From an uncultured Eggerthellaceae bacterium (lineage in GTDB: Bacteria > Actinomycetota > Coriobacteriia > Coriobacteriales > Eggerthellaceae): a DNA stretch of 45,109 nucleotides. Location of the stretch: NCBI GenBank assembly GCA_910588435.1, contig CAJUPL010000014.1, positions 1-45,109 of the forward strand, given 5' to 3'. Below are positions 6,540 through 14,985 of the stretch, piece after piece. The notes under the pieces were generated by a model, which saw nothing but the letters and a program-made list of their open reading frames with translations, was not told the origin of the DNA and did no database searches. Positions within the stretch are counted from its first letter, which is position 1. Every line of letters starts with the position of its first letter. Position numbers and translations under genes: made by a program.

Positions 6540-6998
6540 ATGGGGTCTTATCCCATCATGGGCGGCACACCATGTAAGGTTTGGCATGTCCGCCTAAGCG
6601 AAGACGAAGCCATTAGGCTCCGTGAAAAATGCGCAAAGCTCCATATGTCCAAATCGGAGTTCGCGCGCCTTTGCATATCCCTTCCCCTAGAGCTATCTGA
6701 TGCAAGATCTACTCCAACTGATTCCCATGTGATCGGAGTGGACCGCGAGACGCTTCATAAGATCCACACCGAGCTTCGTCGTTGGGGCAATAACTTCAAT
6801 CAAGGCACTCGATCCTTGAATGCGATAGGGCTCAAATACAACTCAGCCATCTCAAGCGAGAAACAGGGGACCGCCGTCCTTCAGAACTCCGCACGTGCCA
6901 TGGAGCTCATGAACAAAGCCTACGAAGGGGTCCAAGAGATAAAGGCTTTGGTTGATGCTCTTGCTGACAAGGCTTGCGTTCCGATCCCTGAGGACTGA
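6540..6998 (+). CDS. MobC-like relaxosome accessory protein
   Basis: This 152-residue protein has an N-terminal ribbon-helix-helix-like DNA-binding part (VWHVRLSEDEAIRLREK, then an SKSEFAR helix). The RWGNNFNQGTRSLNAI segment that follows (81-96) matches the G-N-N-x-N-Q signature of MobC proteins. MobC binds oriT and helps the relaxase open the DNA. The ATG at 6540 was chosen because AGGAGG lies six bases upstream; the frame is open back to 6309, but that part runs through the stem-loops and has no domain. The relaxase follows after five bases, so both are in one operon. Confidence 0.82.
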   Translation: MGSYPIMGGTPCKVWHVRLSEDEAIRLREKCAKLHMSKSEFARLCISLPLELSDARSTPTDSHVIGVDRETLHKIHTELRRWGNNFNQGTRSLNAIGLKYNSAISSEKQGTAVLQNSARAMELMNKAYEGVQEIKALVDALADKACVPIPED

Positions 6999-7003
6999 TC
7001 GCA

Positions 7004-8428
7004 ATGCCATATCTGAAGCCGATCAAGGGACACACATCTGTGAAGCCCGTTAAGAAATATTTGGAGAAGGATGGCCGTGCTCTTGCCATGGACTTCATCA
7101 ATGTGTGTGAGATCTGTGATGAAGGCGATTGGGCTGACCAGATGGATTGGACCCGAAAGTTCTGGGGCAATGACAAGCCTCATGGCGACAAGAGAGCCCG
7201 TACCTATGCTCACTACGTTCTGTCTCCAAACCCTGAAGACAACATCTCTCTTGAGGACTTCCGAGGATTCATGATGGAGTTCTTGGATAAGGCCTTTGAG
7301 GATATGTTCGAGATCGCTGTTATATACCACGACGATAACAAGAACAACATCTTGCATGCTCATTTCATCGTCAATAACACCAACGTCACCAATGGCAAGA
7401 GGCTTGCACCTTGGCTCACCAATGAGAAGGTCAATGAGATCCGCAAGCTCTGTGAGGTGATGGCCGCTGAAAGAGGCTGGTCCAACTTCCTGGACACTGA
7501 TGATCTTGATTCAGAAGCCATGGAAGCCGACATCATAGGCAAGCTTGACAGATCCGATGATGCTCCTTCCTTTGATGGCCTTTCAGAGGTGAAGCTCCAA
7601 CGGAACAAGAAGCCATTCATCACAGACCGCGAAGTCTATTACACGAAATCAGAGCGTGAGCTGATCGAGTCAGGCGCATGGTCATGGAAGGAAGATCTTC
7701 GCAGCCGGATCAAGATAGCCCGTGAGCTCTCAACAACCGAGGAGGGCTTTTTGAGAGCCCTCAACGTCCTGGATGTTGAAGTCTCTACGAACGATCGCGG
7801 AGACTACCGCTTCGTTCATCCCGACAACCCCAAATGGCAAGTCAATGGCTATCGCCTGGGCAAGGGATTCTCCCGCAACGGCATTCGAAGCCACCTTGCT
7901 GATGAGGATATGCGCAAAGCCATTAAGCCCACCACTTTGGAGAGGGCAAAGCTTCTTGCCGCCTTCGACGCTTGGCGCATCGAAGGCATCCGCACTGTTG
8001 GCTGGATGCACCGCGATGTTGACTTCACTCTTGCCGAGGTTGCGGATTCTCTCTGCGTCATCAACGAGCAAGGCATTCGTGCCATGGATGACTTCGGTCG
8101 CGCCATGGAGCATGCAAGCTCTGCTGATGAGGCGATTCGCCTGTCTGTCGCTAAAGGCTGCATGGAGCTCATCCGCAACGACTCGAAGGTCTTCAAGGCC
8201 AACAAGGGGCGCTTGGTCTCACGTCCGCAAGACCCGATAGAGAACATGAGCGATGAGGAAGCCAGAAAGACCATCCTCAAGGCTCGTGATGAGCGCATGA
8301 AGGATGCGCCCTTCAAACCAAAGCGCACCGAGGACCGCCACAGAGCGTCTTCGGGTGACAGCAAAGCGAAGAAGCGCTCATCCGAACCGTCCAAGAAGCA
8401 AGACCGCAAGCGCGAAAGGAACATCTGA
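7004..8428 (+). CDS. MobA/MobL-type relaxase (MOBP-like)
   Basis: This 474-residue protein is a single-strand nickase that cuts oriT and stays bound to the 5' end. Tyr19 in KPVKKYLEKDG is the likely catalytic tyrosine. RTYAHYVLSPNPEDN (67-80) resembles motif II. HAHFIVNN (118-125) gives the metal-binding His residues and Asn of motif III. The C-terminal half is charged and ends in a Lys/Arg-rich tail, suited to DNA or coupling-protein contact. No helicase or primase domain is present. It lies between the MobC-like gene and a gene starting two bases after its stop. Confidence 0.88.
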   Translation: MPYLKPIKGHTSVKPVKKYLEKDGRALAMDFINVCEICDEGDWADQMDWTRKFWGNDKPHGDKRARTYAHYVLSPNPEDNISLEDFRGFMMEFLDKAFEDMFEIAVIYHDDNKNNILHAHFIVNNTNVTNGKRLAPWLTNEKVNEIRKLCEVMAAERGWSNFLDTDDLDSEAMEADIIGKLDRSDDAPSFDGLSEVKLQRNKKPFITDREVYYTKSERELIESGAWSWKEDLRSRIKIARELSTTEEGFLRALNVLDVEVSTNDRGDYRFVHPDNPKWQVNGYRLGKGFSRNGIRSHLADEDMRKAIKPTTLERAKLLAAFDAWRIEGIRTVGWMHRDVDFTLAEVADSLCVINEQGIRAMDDFGRAMEHASSADEAIRLSVAKGCMELIRNDSKVFKANKGRLVSRPQDPIENMSDEEARKTILKARDERMKDAPFKPKRTEDRHRASSGDSKAKKRSSEPSKKQDRKRERNI

Positions 8429-8430
8429 TC

Positions 8431-9117
8431 ATGAGAGTGAAGGTCTTCTACCAATCAGGAAAGATAACAGAGTTCGACACTGGCACCTTTTGTTCGAGCG
8501 AACCCTTCAAGGGAGAGGGAAAGAACGGGAACAACATAACCACCGAGTTCTCATTGAGGTTCGACCTCTTGGAGACCGAAGGCTTGATGCTCCATATCTA
8601 TTGGTACAACGCGATCATAGATGAACAAACTGCTGCCTCTACAGATGCATCCGTTTCAGAGCGGCCGATACCTCACGCAGGACGCGAACCTGGAAGGTTC
8701 GTGCGCTTGGTGTCCAAGGACGAGCTCACGGACATTGCCAAGATAGAGGTTGATGGAGAAATGATCGTATGGCGTCAAGGCCCTGACCTCATCAACGCCA
8801 TCAAGTTCTATAACCAGGAACTCCTCTGCTACTCAGATGCGCAGACCGTTTCTGTCAACGGGCGCGTTATGGGCATCTACAGCTATCTGAAGAACGCTCA
8901 CCCGCTCTCAACTGACGAAGAGATCTCAGCGATGTTCGGCTACCCGCTGTCAGCTTTCAAACGCATCCAGGAACAAGAGCTCGCGCAAGCCGTCACCGAG
9001 GACGTAGAGGATGAAGAGACATCATCCAACGATGTCTCAAATGAGACATCTGAGACTGATGAGACAGAAGACATGGCTGGCATAGGCGCGCTGAACGCCT
9101 TCCTGAGCAATGACTAA
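8431..9117 (+). CDS. Hypothetical protein in the mobilisation operon, 228 residues
   Basis: I do not recognise this 228-residue protein. Its N-terminal half looks like a beta-rich domain (VKVFYQSGKITEFDTGTF, then MLHIYWYN). The C-terminal tail is very acidic, with repeated Glu-Thr-Ser-Asn words. It begins two bases after the relaxase stop, so it is likely translated with the relaxase and may belong to the relaxosome. The DNA coding the tail contains the palindrome GATGTCTC/GAGACATC (9031-9050). Confidence 0.75.
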   Translation: MRVKVFYQSGKITEFDTGTFCSSEPFKGEGKNGNNITTEFSLRFDLLETEGLMLHIYWYNAIIDEQTAASTDASVSERPIPHAGREPGRFVRLVSKDELTDIAKIEVDGEMIVWRQGPDLINAIKFYNQELLCYSDAQTVSVNGRVMGIYSYLKNAHPLSTDEEISAMFGYPLSAFKRIQEQELAQAVTEDVEDEETSSNDVSNETSETDETEDMAGIGALNAFLSND

Positions 9118-9144
9118 TTCCCACTACATGAATGGAGAGACCCA

Positions 9145-9801
9145 ATGAACGAAGAGACACAAAGCAGGAACACCGAAGGCACCATCAAGATCGACGATAA
9201 AGAATACGTACTAGTAGCCATCGAATCTAGCTCAGATCATAAAGCATCTTATATCCCATACATGAAGGTCTCTCGCAATGCGCAACTTGAGTTCGATTGT
9301 CGTAATGACTTCAGCAGCAGCGATTTCACCCCTTCTTTGTTCTCTGCTCTATCAATGCTTTTCATGATAGGTTTCCCTACGATGATGCTACCCAGCATCC
9401 CTGGACTTGAGCGCTACTCATATGCATCCATAATCGGAGCCTTCTTGGTCTCTATTGTCGTGATCAGCCTCTTGGTTTATGGCATTTCGCGCGCATGCAT
9501 CAATTCAGGCATTCGAAAGCTAGATGAGAACGAAGAGGCGATCTTTGAATCATTTGAGAAAGCCGGGCATCGGCTACTCACCCCTCCTTTTTCTTATGAT
9601 CGCATTACTGCAGCAGACTGTCTTCCTTCAGGTCAAATCGTTTCCATGGTGAGCAAAGCTATCCATCCTGGTGGAAAGCCAGCATATTTTGCTTACAGAA
9701 TCGATCAATTTGGGGATATTGCTCTTTATCGCCTACAACCGACCTCAAGCGAATCCTGTCCTCCCTTGTTCGAACTTCGTTCGAGTGCGGGCGCAGCCTA
9801 G
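9145..9801 (+). CDS. Small membrane protein, 218 residues
   Basis: The family is unrecognised. Two hydrophobic segments lie at about 67-85 and 95-118. They are followed by a soluble C-terminal half that ends in a beta-rich stretch (AYFAYRIDQFGDIALYRL). GGAGAG lies upstream of the ATG. It is the last gene of the mob block before two long hairpins, and may be an exclusion or membrane-sensing protein (guess from context only). Confidence 0.7.
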   Translation: MNEETQSRNTEGTIKIDDKEYVLVAIESSSDHKASYIPYMKVSRNAQLEFDCRNDFSSSDFTPSLFSALSMLFMIGFPTMMLPSIPGLERYSYASIIGAFLVSIVVISLLVYGISRACINSGIRKLDENEEAIFESFEKAGHRLLTPPFSYDRITAADCLPSGQIVSMVSKAIHPGGKPAYFAYRIDQFGDIALYRLQPTSSESCPPLFELRSSAGAA

Positions 9802-9816
9802 CATCCGTGCTCAGGT

Positions 9817-10020
9817 CTGCAAGGGAGCCAAAAACCTTCGCTTCGCGAAGCTCTTGTGAGCCCTACGGGTTTTAGCTCTTCTCCTTGCAGGCCTTGCGAC
9901 CGGACAAGCCTGTGCCTTTTCCTCTTCTTGCGCAACCTCCCGCCTTAACCGTTTGCGAAGTACATGCAAACGCTCAAGGAATCCTCCCTCCGTGAGGATG
10001 CGCAAGAAGAGAGGCACAGG
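9817..10020. repeat. Two adjacent long nested hairpins
   Basis: The first (9817-9890) nests CTGCAAGG/CCTTGCAG, GAGC/GCTC and AAAACC/GGTTTT around a 12-base palindrome GCTTCGCGAAGC. The second (9909-10020) pairs CCTGTGCCT (9909-9917) with AGGCACAGG (10012-10020) and CTCTTCTTGCGCA (9922-9934) with TGCGCAAGAAGAG (9999-10011), and encloses CGTTTGC/GCAAACG (9950-9972). They fill the gap between the mob block and the ssb block. No U-run follows, so plain terminators are not the obvious reading. Confidence 0.7.
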
Positions 10021-10093
10021 TGCTGCGACTGCCCGCGCCCTCGGCGAAGTTCGATGGAGGGTCAGCCAGGATTCAATGGAAGGAGAGCGGAAG

Positions 10094-10312
10094 ATGGCAA
10101 TCTACGAGAACAAGCAAGCGTTCGTCAATGACCTCACGGAGGTGTTCATCAAGAACGGCGCTGGGCGCTATGACTACCTGATGGACAACGCGCCGTGGAT
10201 AGAGGAGCGCGATGGCTCCTCCCTTGAGATTCTCCATTTCACAGGGCGCTCATGGAATGTGACCGGAGACAGCCTCACGAGCATTGCCAACACTCTGATC
10301 AAGCAGTTCTGA
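10094..10312 (+). CDS. Hypothetical protein, 72 residues
   Basis: A small acidic protein of no recognised family starts at an ATG behind GGAAGGAGAG and is the first gene after the long hairpins. It looks like one alpha-beta domain (VNDLTEVFIKNGAGRYDYL, then a Trp-rich middle). It forms a tight group with the next two genes and ssb, all with GGAAAGGAG-type binding sites. Confidence 0.65.
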   Translation: MAIYENKQAFVNDLTEVFIKNGAGRYDYLMDNAPWIEERDGSSLEILHFTGRSWNVTGDSLTSIANTLIKQF

Positions 10313-10328
10313 GGAAAGGAGAGGAATC

Positions 10329-10613
10329 ATGTCTTGTGCAATATCCATTGAGCATAATTATGCAACATCCATTGAGCATAAAGGCCAATTCGTGCATGGC
10401 CCTTTGAGGTCAGCGCTCATGGCATCTGACACAAATGTTCGTGATGTTCACTTTTGGACGGATGCGTACACCTTTGACACTGTGAGCATCTACTTCCACG
10501 AAGGTGAAACCATCACCATCTGCGCGAATCGGAGTTTGGATTCACTTGCTGCAGAAGCGTTTTCGGCTCTAAAGGCCCGCAATGATGCCTTGGCAACATA
10601 TGTGGATTTCTAA
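10329..10613 (+). CDS. Hypothetical protein, 94 residues
   Basis: The family is unrecognised. The N-terminus contains an in-frame 24-base tandem repeat that encodes SIEHNYAT and SIEHKGQF (DNA repeats at 10343-10357 and 10367-10381). GGAAAGGAGAGG precedes the ATG. The rest alternates short beta and alpha stretches. It lies 17 bases from ssb. Confidence 0.65.
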   Translation: MSCAISIEHNYATSIEHKGQFVHGPLRSALMASDTNVRDVHFWTDAYTFDTVSIYFHEGETITICANRSLDSLAAEAFSALKARNDALATYVDF

Positions 10614-10630
10614 GGAAAGGAAAAAGAATC

Positions 10631-11044
10631 ATGTCAATCAACTCAGTAGTCATCAGCGGATATCTCACACGCGATCCAGAGGTCCGTACAACTGCAACCG
10701 GAATGGCTGTTATGGACTTAGGCGTTGCAGTCAACGACCGCCGCAAGAACAACGAGACAGGACAATGGGAAGACTATCCCAACTTCATCGACTGCACGAT
10801 GTTCGGAAACCGCGCTCAGAACATCAATCAATACCTCTCCAAGGGCACCAAGGTGACCATCCAGGGCAAGCTCCATTGGAGCCAATGGGAGCGCGTTGGT
10901 CAGAAGAGATCCAAGATCGAAGTGATCATCAACGATATCGAATTTGCCAACAAGCAGAAGTCAGACGTCAATGGAGCAGTAGCGAACAGCGCATCACCTG
11001 CTTCCGCTGCCGCTACTCCATATGACCAGGATATCCCGTTCTAG
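10631..11044 (+). CDS. ssb: Single-stranded DNA-binding protein
   Basis: This 137-residue SSB has a typical OB fold (about 1-110) starting SINSVVISGYLTRDPEVRTT, with the WEDYPNFIDCTMFGNRAQNI and VTIQGKL strands. A Ser/Ala linker follows, and the conserved acidic tip ends in DQDIPF, which recruits repair and replication partners. SSB genes are common in the leading region of conjugative plasmids, where they coat the entering strand. It is preceded by GGAAAGGA and follows two unknown genes in the same run. Confidence 0.95.
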   Translation: MSINSVVISGYLTRDPEVRTTATGMAVMDLGVAVNDRRKNNETGQWEDYPNFIDCTMFGNRAQNINQYLSKGTKVTIQGKLHWSQWERVGQKRSKIEVIINDIEFANKQKSDVNGAVANSASPASAAATPYDQDIPF

Positions 11045-11067
11045 CGTGGGATTAAGGAGCATCACTC

Positions 11068-11466
11068 ATGGAGGAGATCAACACTGCAGTTGCTTCCTAT
11101 GTGCCGAACATAGAGATACCTGACCTTGATTGGCTAGCTGACGGCAGGCTTTCTTCCTGCTTGCCCGGCGTAGGGCTCATTTTCGTGATTTTTGTCTTTC
11201 TTTACATATTTAACCCTTGCAAGAACAGGAGCCTGGTCATTGTCTGGTTAGTCGCAACTTTGGCTTGTTTTATTGGATTCTCTGAGCTTGTTTTTGACCA
11301 ACAAAGTGAAGCCAAAAAGGCTGATGCTGTAAAAGCAAACACTGAAGCCATAGAGCAAGCCTTCTATGGACTCTCAGGGATCATCCCGCCAAACAACCTG
11401 GCATACAAGATCGAACCTAAAGGCCGGATTCATCTATATGTCACACCTGAGTACGCAACTAACTAG
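11068..11466 (+). CDS. Small membrane protein, 132 residues
   Basis: The family is unrecognised. Two membrane segments (about 36-50 and 57-74) are joined by a short basic loop. A helical stretch rich in Lys and Ala follows, then a soluble tail. It has no signal peptide. It is one of several two-helix membrane proteins in this block (9145, 13277, 14105). Confidence 0.65.
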   Translation: MEEINTAVASYVPNIEIPDLDWLADGRLSSCLPGVGLIFVIFVFLYIFNPCKNRSLVIVWLVATLACFIGFSELVFDQQSEAKKADAVKANTEAIEQAFYGLSGIIPPNNLAYKIEPKGRIHLYVTPEYATN

Positions 11467-11475
11467 GAGGTTCTT

Positions 11476-12039
11476 ATGTTCCCATCAACCGAGACCCAAT
11501 ACAGGTGCAGCAACTGCGGAAAGTTGTATCAAGATCTAGCAAGCGCAGTCTCTTGCTGCATTGGAGATGTTTGCCCGGAATGTGGAGGCAAGCGGAACAA
11601 CCCATTGAAGACGCTCTGCCAAGCTTGTAGATATAAGGCATACAAAGAACACCAAGATGGATATGAGCTAAGCCAGTGGAGCAGCGCTAAGAAGATCCCG
11701 CTATCTGTGTTTGTTGCCGAACATGAGGATGAATGGCTCTATGACAGCTTATCTGGGACCTTTCACCAAAGCGCTGATGAGCTGGTCAGCTACCTATACA
11801 GAAATGGATTCATCCCCACACCAGGATTCCCAGCAACCGGCGTCTATGCGACCTTCACACAAAGAAACGACCTAGACGTCTGGCGCATCGAAGAAATGCT
11901 CTCTGATGAGGCCCCGGAAGACTATCAGATCGACGCAGGAGCTCATGAAGCCATAGCTTCCTTTTGTGAATCCTTCAACAGCAAGCATGCAGAGATCTTC
12001 TATTGGCCTGACTACGACATCGGGATCATCCCTGATTAA
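11476..12039 (+). CDS. Zinc-ribbon protein, 187 residues
   Basis: The first 55 residues carry three CxxC pairs (YRCSNCGKLY, CPECGGK, CQACRY), enough for one or two zinc ribbons. The C-terminal part (about 65-187) is an acidic domain of unknown family with conserved aromatic residues. AGGAGG precedes the ATG. It resembles phage and plasmid early proteins of unknown role; anti-defence function is only a guess from its place near ssb. Confidence 0.68.
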   Translation: MFPSTETQYRCSNCGKLYQDLASAVSCCIGDVCPECGGKRNNPLKTLCQACRYKAYKEHQDGYELSQWSSAKKIPLSVFVAEHEDEWLYDSLSGTFHQSADELVSYLYRNGFIPTPGFPATGVYATFTQRNDLDVWRIEEMLSDEAPEDYQIDAGAHEAIASFCESFNSKHAEIFYWPDYDIGIIPD

Positions 12040-12066
12040 TAACGAGCATTTGTTAAGAGAGGAGCC

Positions 12067-12906
12067 ATGATGAATGAACAGAAGAAGCCCATTGTCGAGT
12101 GGCTGAAAAGCTTGGCGGATGAAGTTAGAGGCAAGGATGCTGTAGGCGCGATATGCCAGTTATGCGAAAGCACACAGATCAGAGCAGAGGCGTACCCTCT
12201 TGGGATTGAGTTAGCAAACGCACTGCTCGTCATCGCTGATGAGGTAAAGACTGAGCAGCGCGCCATCATCGACGCGATGCAGGATTGCGCCTGCAGCATC
12301 ATGGAGACCTACGCCAGATACGAGGACAAGCCCATGAAAGGGGGAGAGTCCATCGCCGATTGGCTTGCGCGATGGTACGAAGGAAAGCCATGTGATCCTG
12401 ATGGAGAACCGTGGCAGCTCAATGATCGCTGTTGCGTAGATGGTGAGGCTGGGCTCCTTCAGGCGATGGAGTTTAATATCTGTGGCAACTGGTATGCGAA
12501 AGTTTTGCTAGACCAAGGTGGTAGTCAATTCCCAATACATATGTCTCTACTGAAGCGAATTACCCCTTCCAGGATCGGTGCCGATAAGACCGAGATCAAA
12601 GTGGGGGACATGGTAAGTGATGAGACGTCAACTGACATCCTGAAGGTCACTGCTGTTGACGACGATGGATGCGTTGCTGCCGAAGACGAAGGCGGCAACA
12701 AGATTGCTACTTTGGCCTGTGTCTTAGTCCACCGCGATCTTGATAGCCAAGAGCGCATAGATGCCGACGCTCTTGCGCTCGTAAACAAGATCAGCGAAGA
12801 CAATGGCATCAACGATATCGTCTGGGCAGGTGACTACTGCACGGCCCTTGATGCGATCCATAGTCTCTTGAAAAGGCAACGTGCCCTCATAGAAAGAGGG
12901 CAGTGA
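12067..12906 (+). CDS. Hypothetical protein, 279 residues
   Basis: The family is unrecognised. The N-terminal third is helical (VEWLKSLADEVRGKDAVGAI). The middle has the WQLNDRCCVDG and VGDMVSDE stretches, which look like small beta domains often seen in phage-type accessory proteins. The C-terminus is helical. RBS AGAGGAG precedes the ATG. Its stop overlaps the start of the next gene (TGATG), so the two are coupled. Confidence 0.65.
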   Translation: MMNEQKKPIVEWLKSLADEVRGKDAVGAICQLCESTQIRAEAYPLGIELANALLVIADEVKTEQRAIIDAMQDCACSIMETYARYEDKPMKGGESIADWLARWYEGKPCDPDGEPWQLNDRCCVDGEAGLLQAMEFNICGNWYAKVLLDQGGSQFPIHMSLLKRITPSRIGADKTEIKVGDMVSDETSTDILKVTAVDDDGCVAAEDEGGNKIATLACVLVHRDLDSQERIDADALALVNKISEDNGINDIVWAGDYCTALDAIHSLLKRQRALIERGQ

Positions 12907-13277
12907 TGAGTGATGAGATGAAGTCCTGCCCGTTTTGCGGCGGAGAACTGACAATCTACGAATTTATGATGGGAAACAATCATGGGTACGACATTTATCA
13001 TGTCGATCTAGACCGAGCCGTATCCTTCAAATGCCCCCTAGCGATGCCGCAATATTACAACAAGGAAGATGCTGTTGCTGCGGTGAACACTCGAGCAGAG
13101 CGGACGTGCAAGCCACGGATCATAGCAAGAACGCTCGTAGGATATAAAGAACCGTGCTTCTGGCAGGCCGTTTGTGACTGCGGATGGATAGTTGGTGAAG
13201 ACGGGACTCCGAACCTCAGCGAGTTCGAACACCTTGACAACTACTGCGGCGGCTGTGGCGCAAAGGTGGTGAGGTGA
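12906..13277 (+). CDS. Lar-like small zinc-finger protein, 123 residues
   Basis: The start KSCPFCGGEL resembles the Lar restriction-alleviation family, whose members begin with a CPFCGG knuckle. A second zinc site near the end has CDCGW and CGGCGAK. The middle has an EDAVAAVNTRAE helix, also typical of Lar-like proteins. ATG at 12906 overlaps the upstream stop by one base; a GTG at 12903 is also in frame. Its stop overlaps the next start in the same TGATG way. A restriction-alleviation role is family-based inference. Confidence 0.65.
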   Translation: MSDEMKSCPFCGGELTIYEFMMGNNHGYDIYHVDLDRAVSFKCPLAMPQYYNKEDAVAAVNTRAERTCKPRIIARTLVGYKEPCFWQAVCDCGWIVGEDGTPNLSEFEHLDNYCGGCGAKVVR

Positions 13278-13627
13278 TGAGCGTTTCGTGCAGCGAGATT
13301 TCTCAAAGGATTCACAAACAGAGAGTCTTGAGGAGACTACAAATGAAAAGATTACAGTTGATGCGTTCTATAGCCTCAGGTCTCTGGCATGCAGCCTTCT
13401 TGTCCACTTCCTTCATGGCGATTTTTGCTCTTTTGTACTCTTTGCTCATCAGCCCTATTGATGAGCAATCACTGATGAGGCTCTTGGCATTCCTGGCGAT
13501 CATGAGCATTGCTGGTTTGTTGGGGGTGTGTGCGCAGCGCTACCTGGATGGCAAGATGCTCGAACAAGAAGCCCTTGATAATGTCTTGAAGCAGCGTTCT
13601 ATCGACGATCTTGGGAGTCTCAAATGA
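13277..13627 (+). CDS. Small membrane protein, 116 residues
   Basis: The N-terminal stretch is basic. It is followed by two hydrophobic helices (about 38-58 and 68-86) and a short cytoplasmic tail. The family is unrecognised. It is translationally coupled at both ends: TGATG at its start and a 4-base ATGA overlap with the next gene. Confidence 0.65.
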   Translation: MSVSCSEISQRIHKQRVLRRLQMKRLQLMRSIASGLWHAAFLSTSFMAIFALLYSLLISPIDEQSLMRLLAFLAIMSIAGLLGVCAQRYLDGKMLEQEALDNVLKQRSIDDLGSLK

Positions 13628-14103
13628 GCGCTCAGCATATCCTCTACCAGGTCTTCTATGACGATATCCTGGTCTATCTTGGGAGGACCAATCAGCCGCT
13701 TCAGCGCAGGCTGCATGGACATTTCTTCAATACGCCCATGCACAGAAAGCTTGACCTGAAGCTTGCTAGCAAGATCAGGTTCGCAACCTTCAAGACCAAA
13801 GCGGATATGTTCGTCTATGAGGTCTACTTCATCAATAAGCTCAAGCCCCTCTTGAACTGTGATGACCTCTCAGAAAGTGAGCTCACTATTTCCTTGCCTG
13901 ACGTTGAGTGGGCGGACTTCGACCTGGCCCTGAAGAACAAATGGCTGACAGAGATCCAGAAGCGCGACAAAACATACGCGAGGTTTCAGGCAGAGGCGAA
14001 TAGGCTCTTCACGGAGAGCCTTGAAAGACGAAGAGCGGGTGACCTTGACGCTTATGAAGAGCTCAGAGACAAATGCAAGTCCTTAAGGAAGGCGAGATGG
14101 TGA
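13624..14103 (+). CDS. GIY-YIG-like nuclease domain protein
   Basis: This 159-residue protein follows the GIY-YIG plan. YQVFYDDILVYLGRT stands for the GIY and YIG strands, and RRLHGHF supplies the helix Arg and His. EVYFINKLKPLLN gives the metal-binding Glu and the final Asn. The first strand reads QVF instead of GIY, and YIG reads YLG. A helical, charged C-terminal extension (100-159) may bind DNA. Family members cut DNA with one strand nick per active site. Its start overlaps the previous stop by ATGA. Confidence 0.7.
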   Translation: MSAQHILYQVFYDDILVYLGRTNQPLQRRLHGHFFNTPMHRKLDLKLASKIRFATFKTKADMFVYEVYFINKLKPLLNCDDLSESELTISLPDVEWADFDLALKNKWLTEIQKRDKTYARFQAEANRLFTESLERRRAGDLDAYEELRDKCKSLRKARW

Positions 14104-14104
14104 A

Positions 14105-14413
14105 ATGATGTCGAAAAAACTTCAGCAGGAGCTTATGCGCCAAAAGAAAGCCCAAGAAGAACAGATCGAAGAATGCAAGGAAATCATGAAAGGTGATGAA
14201 GGGACCAAGGAAAGGATCATCTCATCAATGATCCACATCCTCTCCTTCACGATGCCCCTCTCAGCGGTGCTCCTTGGCGTCTGTGCACTAGCAGCTGCCC
14301 TCATCGACGGCATGTCACAGATGTGGCTGGCAGTTGGTGCATTCGCGATCCTGATAGTTCTTGGCGCATTGCTCATGCTCATCTGTATGGATCGTTTTTA
14401 CAAAAAGGGATGA
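14105..14413 (+). CDS. Small membrane protein with coiled-coil start, 102 residues
   Basis: A charged N-terminal helix rich in Gln, Lys and Glu (about 1-38) precedes two membrane helices (about 46-66 and 72-93). There is no recognised family. It starts one base after the stop of the GIY-YIG gene. A second ATG at 14108 is equally possible. Confidence 0.65.
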   Translation: MMSKKLQQELMRQKKAQEEQIEECKEIMKGDEGTKERIISSMIHILSFTMPLSAVLLGVCALAAALIDGMSQMWLAVGAFAILIVLGALLMLICMDRFYKKG

Positions 14414-14422
14414 GGTGCGAAG

Positions 14423-14641
14423 ATGGCTCATAAGCACACCTCGAAGATCAAGGTCATGTTCGAAGAAGAGGACCTCCCTTCTAAAGCCAAGGAAGCGACT
14501 TCTGATCTCGAAGGGCAATTCGCGCTCTTGCAATGCCCGCAATGCGGAGGTTGGTTCACAGATTCATTCGATCGCGCAGGGGAGGCATGCCCAGCTTGCT
14601 TCGAAGGATGGCAGGAGCCAAAAGGAGGTGCTATCTCATGA
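14423..14641 (+). CDS. Zinc-knuckle protein, 72 residues
   Basis: A CPQCGGWF and CPACFEGW pair (about 38-65) forms one zinc ribbon. The first half is charged and probably disordered. The stop overlaps the next start by ATGA. No family is recognised. Confidence 0.65.
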   Translation: MAHKHTSKIKVMFEEEDLPSKAKEATSDLEGQFALLQCPQCGGWFTDSFDRAGEACPACFEGWQEPKGGAIS

Positions 14642-14943
14642 GAGGACCTAAGGCATACGGAGTGACGCCTGCAGGGCGCATAAGCCGCAAGACCCAGAGA
14701 GAGCATGTGCCCATAGAGGGATTCCATCGTGTTGAGGGACGCATTGAGGACAGAGGCTTTCGCAGGCGTCCGCCTAAGCGCCTCTATGGCCTTGATGGTG
14801 AGCTCTACCCATCCGTGCGCGCCATATCACGTGCTATCGGATGCGATGAGAAGGCATTCAAGCGCGCTGTCAGGAACGGAAAGCAGTGGATCAAGGGAAG
14901 GTCCTTCACTGTCTGGGAGAAGGATCCCGAATATTCGAACTAG
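14638..14943 (+). CDS. Basic protein with NUMOD-like DNA-binding motif, 101 residues
   Basis: This Arg/Lys-rich protein has a C-terminal segment GELYPSVRAISRAIGCDEKA followed by a KRAVRNGKQWIKGRSF stretch. The segment resembles the NUMOD/intron-encoded endonuclease helix-turn-helix that reads short DNA sites. No nuclease domain is present. The start at 14638 follows AAAGGAGG and gives the ATGA overlap with the preceding gene; the frame is open further upstream without a binding site. It is the last gene before a hairpin-rich gap. Confidence 0.65.
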   Translation: MRGPKAYGVTPAGRISRKTQREHVPIEGFHRVEGRIEDRGFRRRPPKRLYGLDGELYPSVRAISRAIGCDEKAFKRAVRNGKQWIKGRSFTVWEKDPEYSN

Positions 14944-14944
14944 C

Positions 14945-14985
14945 CCTGCGCCCGCCCTGCCGACAAGCGACCGGGCGGGCGCAGG
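14945..14985. terminator. GC-rich hairpin ending the 10-15 kb gene run
   Basis: CCTGCGCCCGCCC (14945-14957) and GGGCGGGCGCAGG (14973-14985) form a 13-bp perfect stem starting one base after the stop codon. No U-run follows, so any termination would not be of the classic intrinsic kind. Confidence 0.6.
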
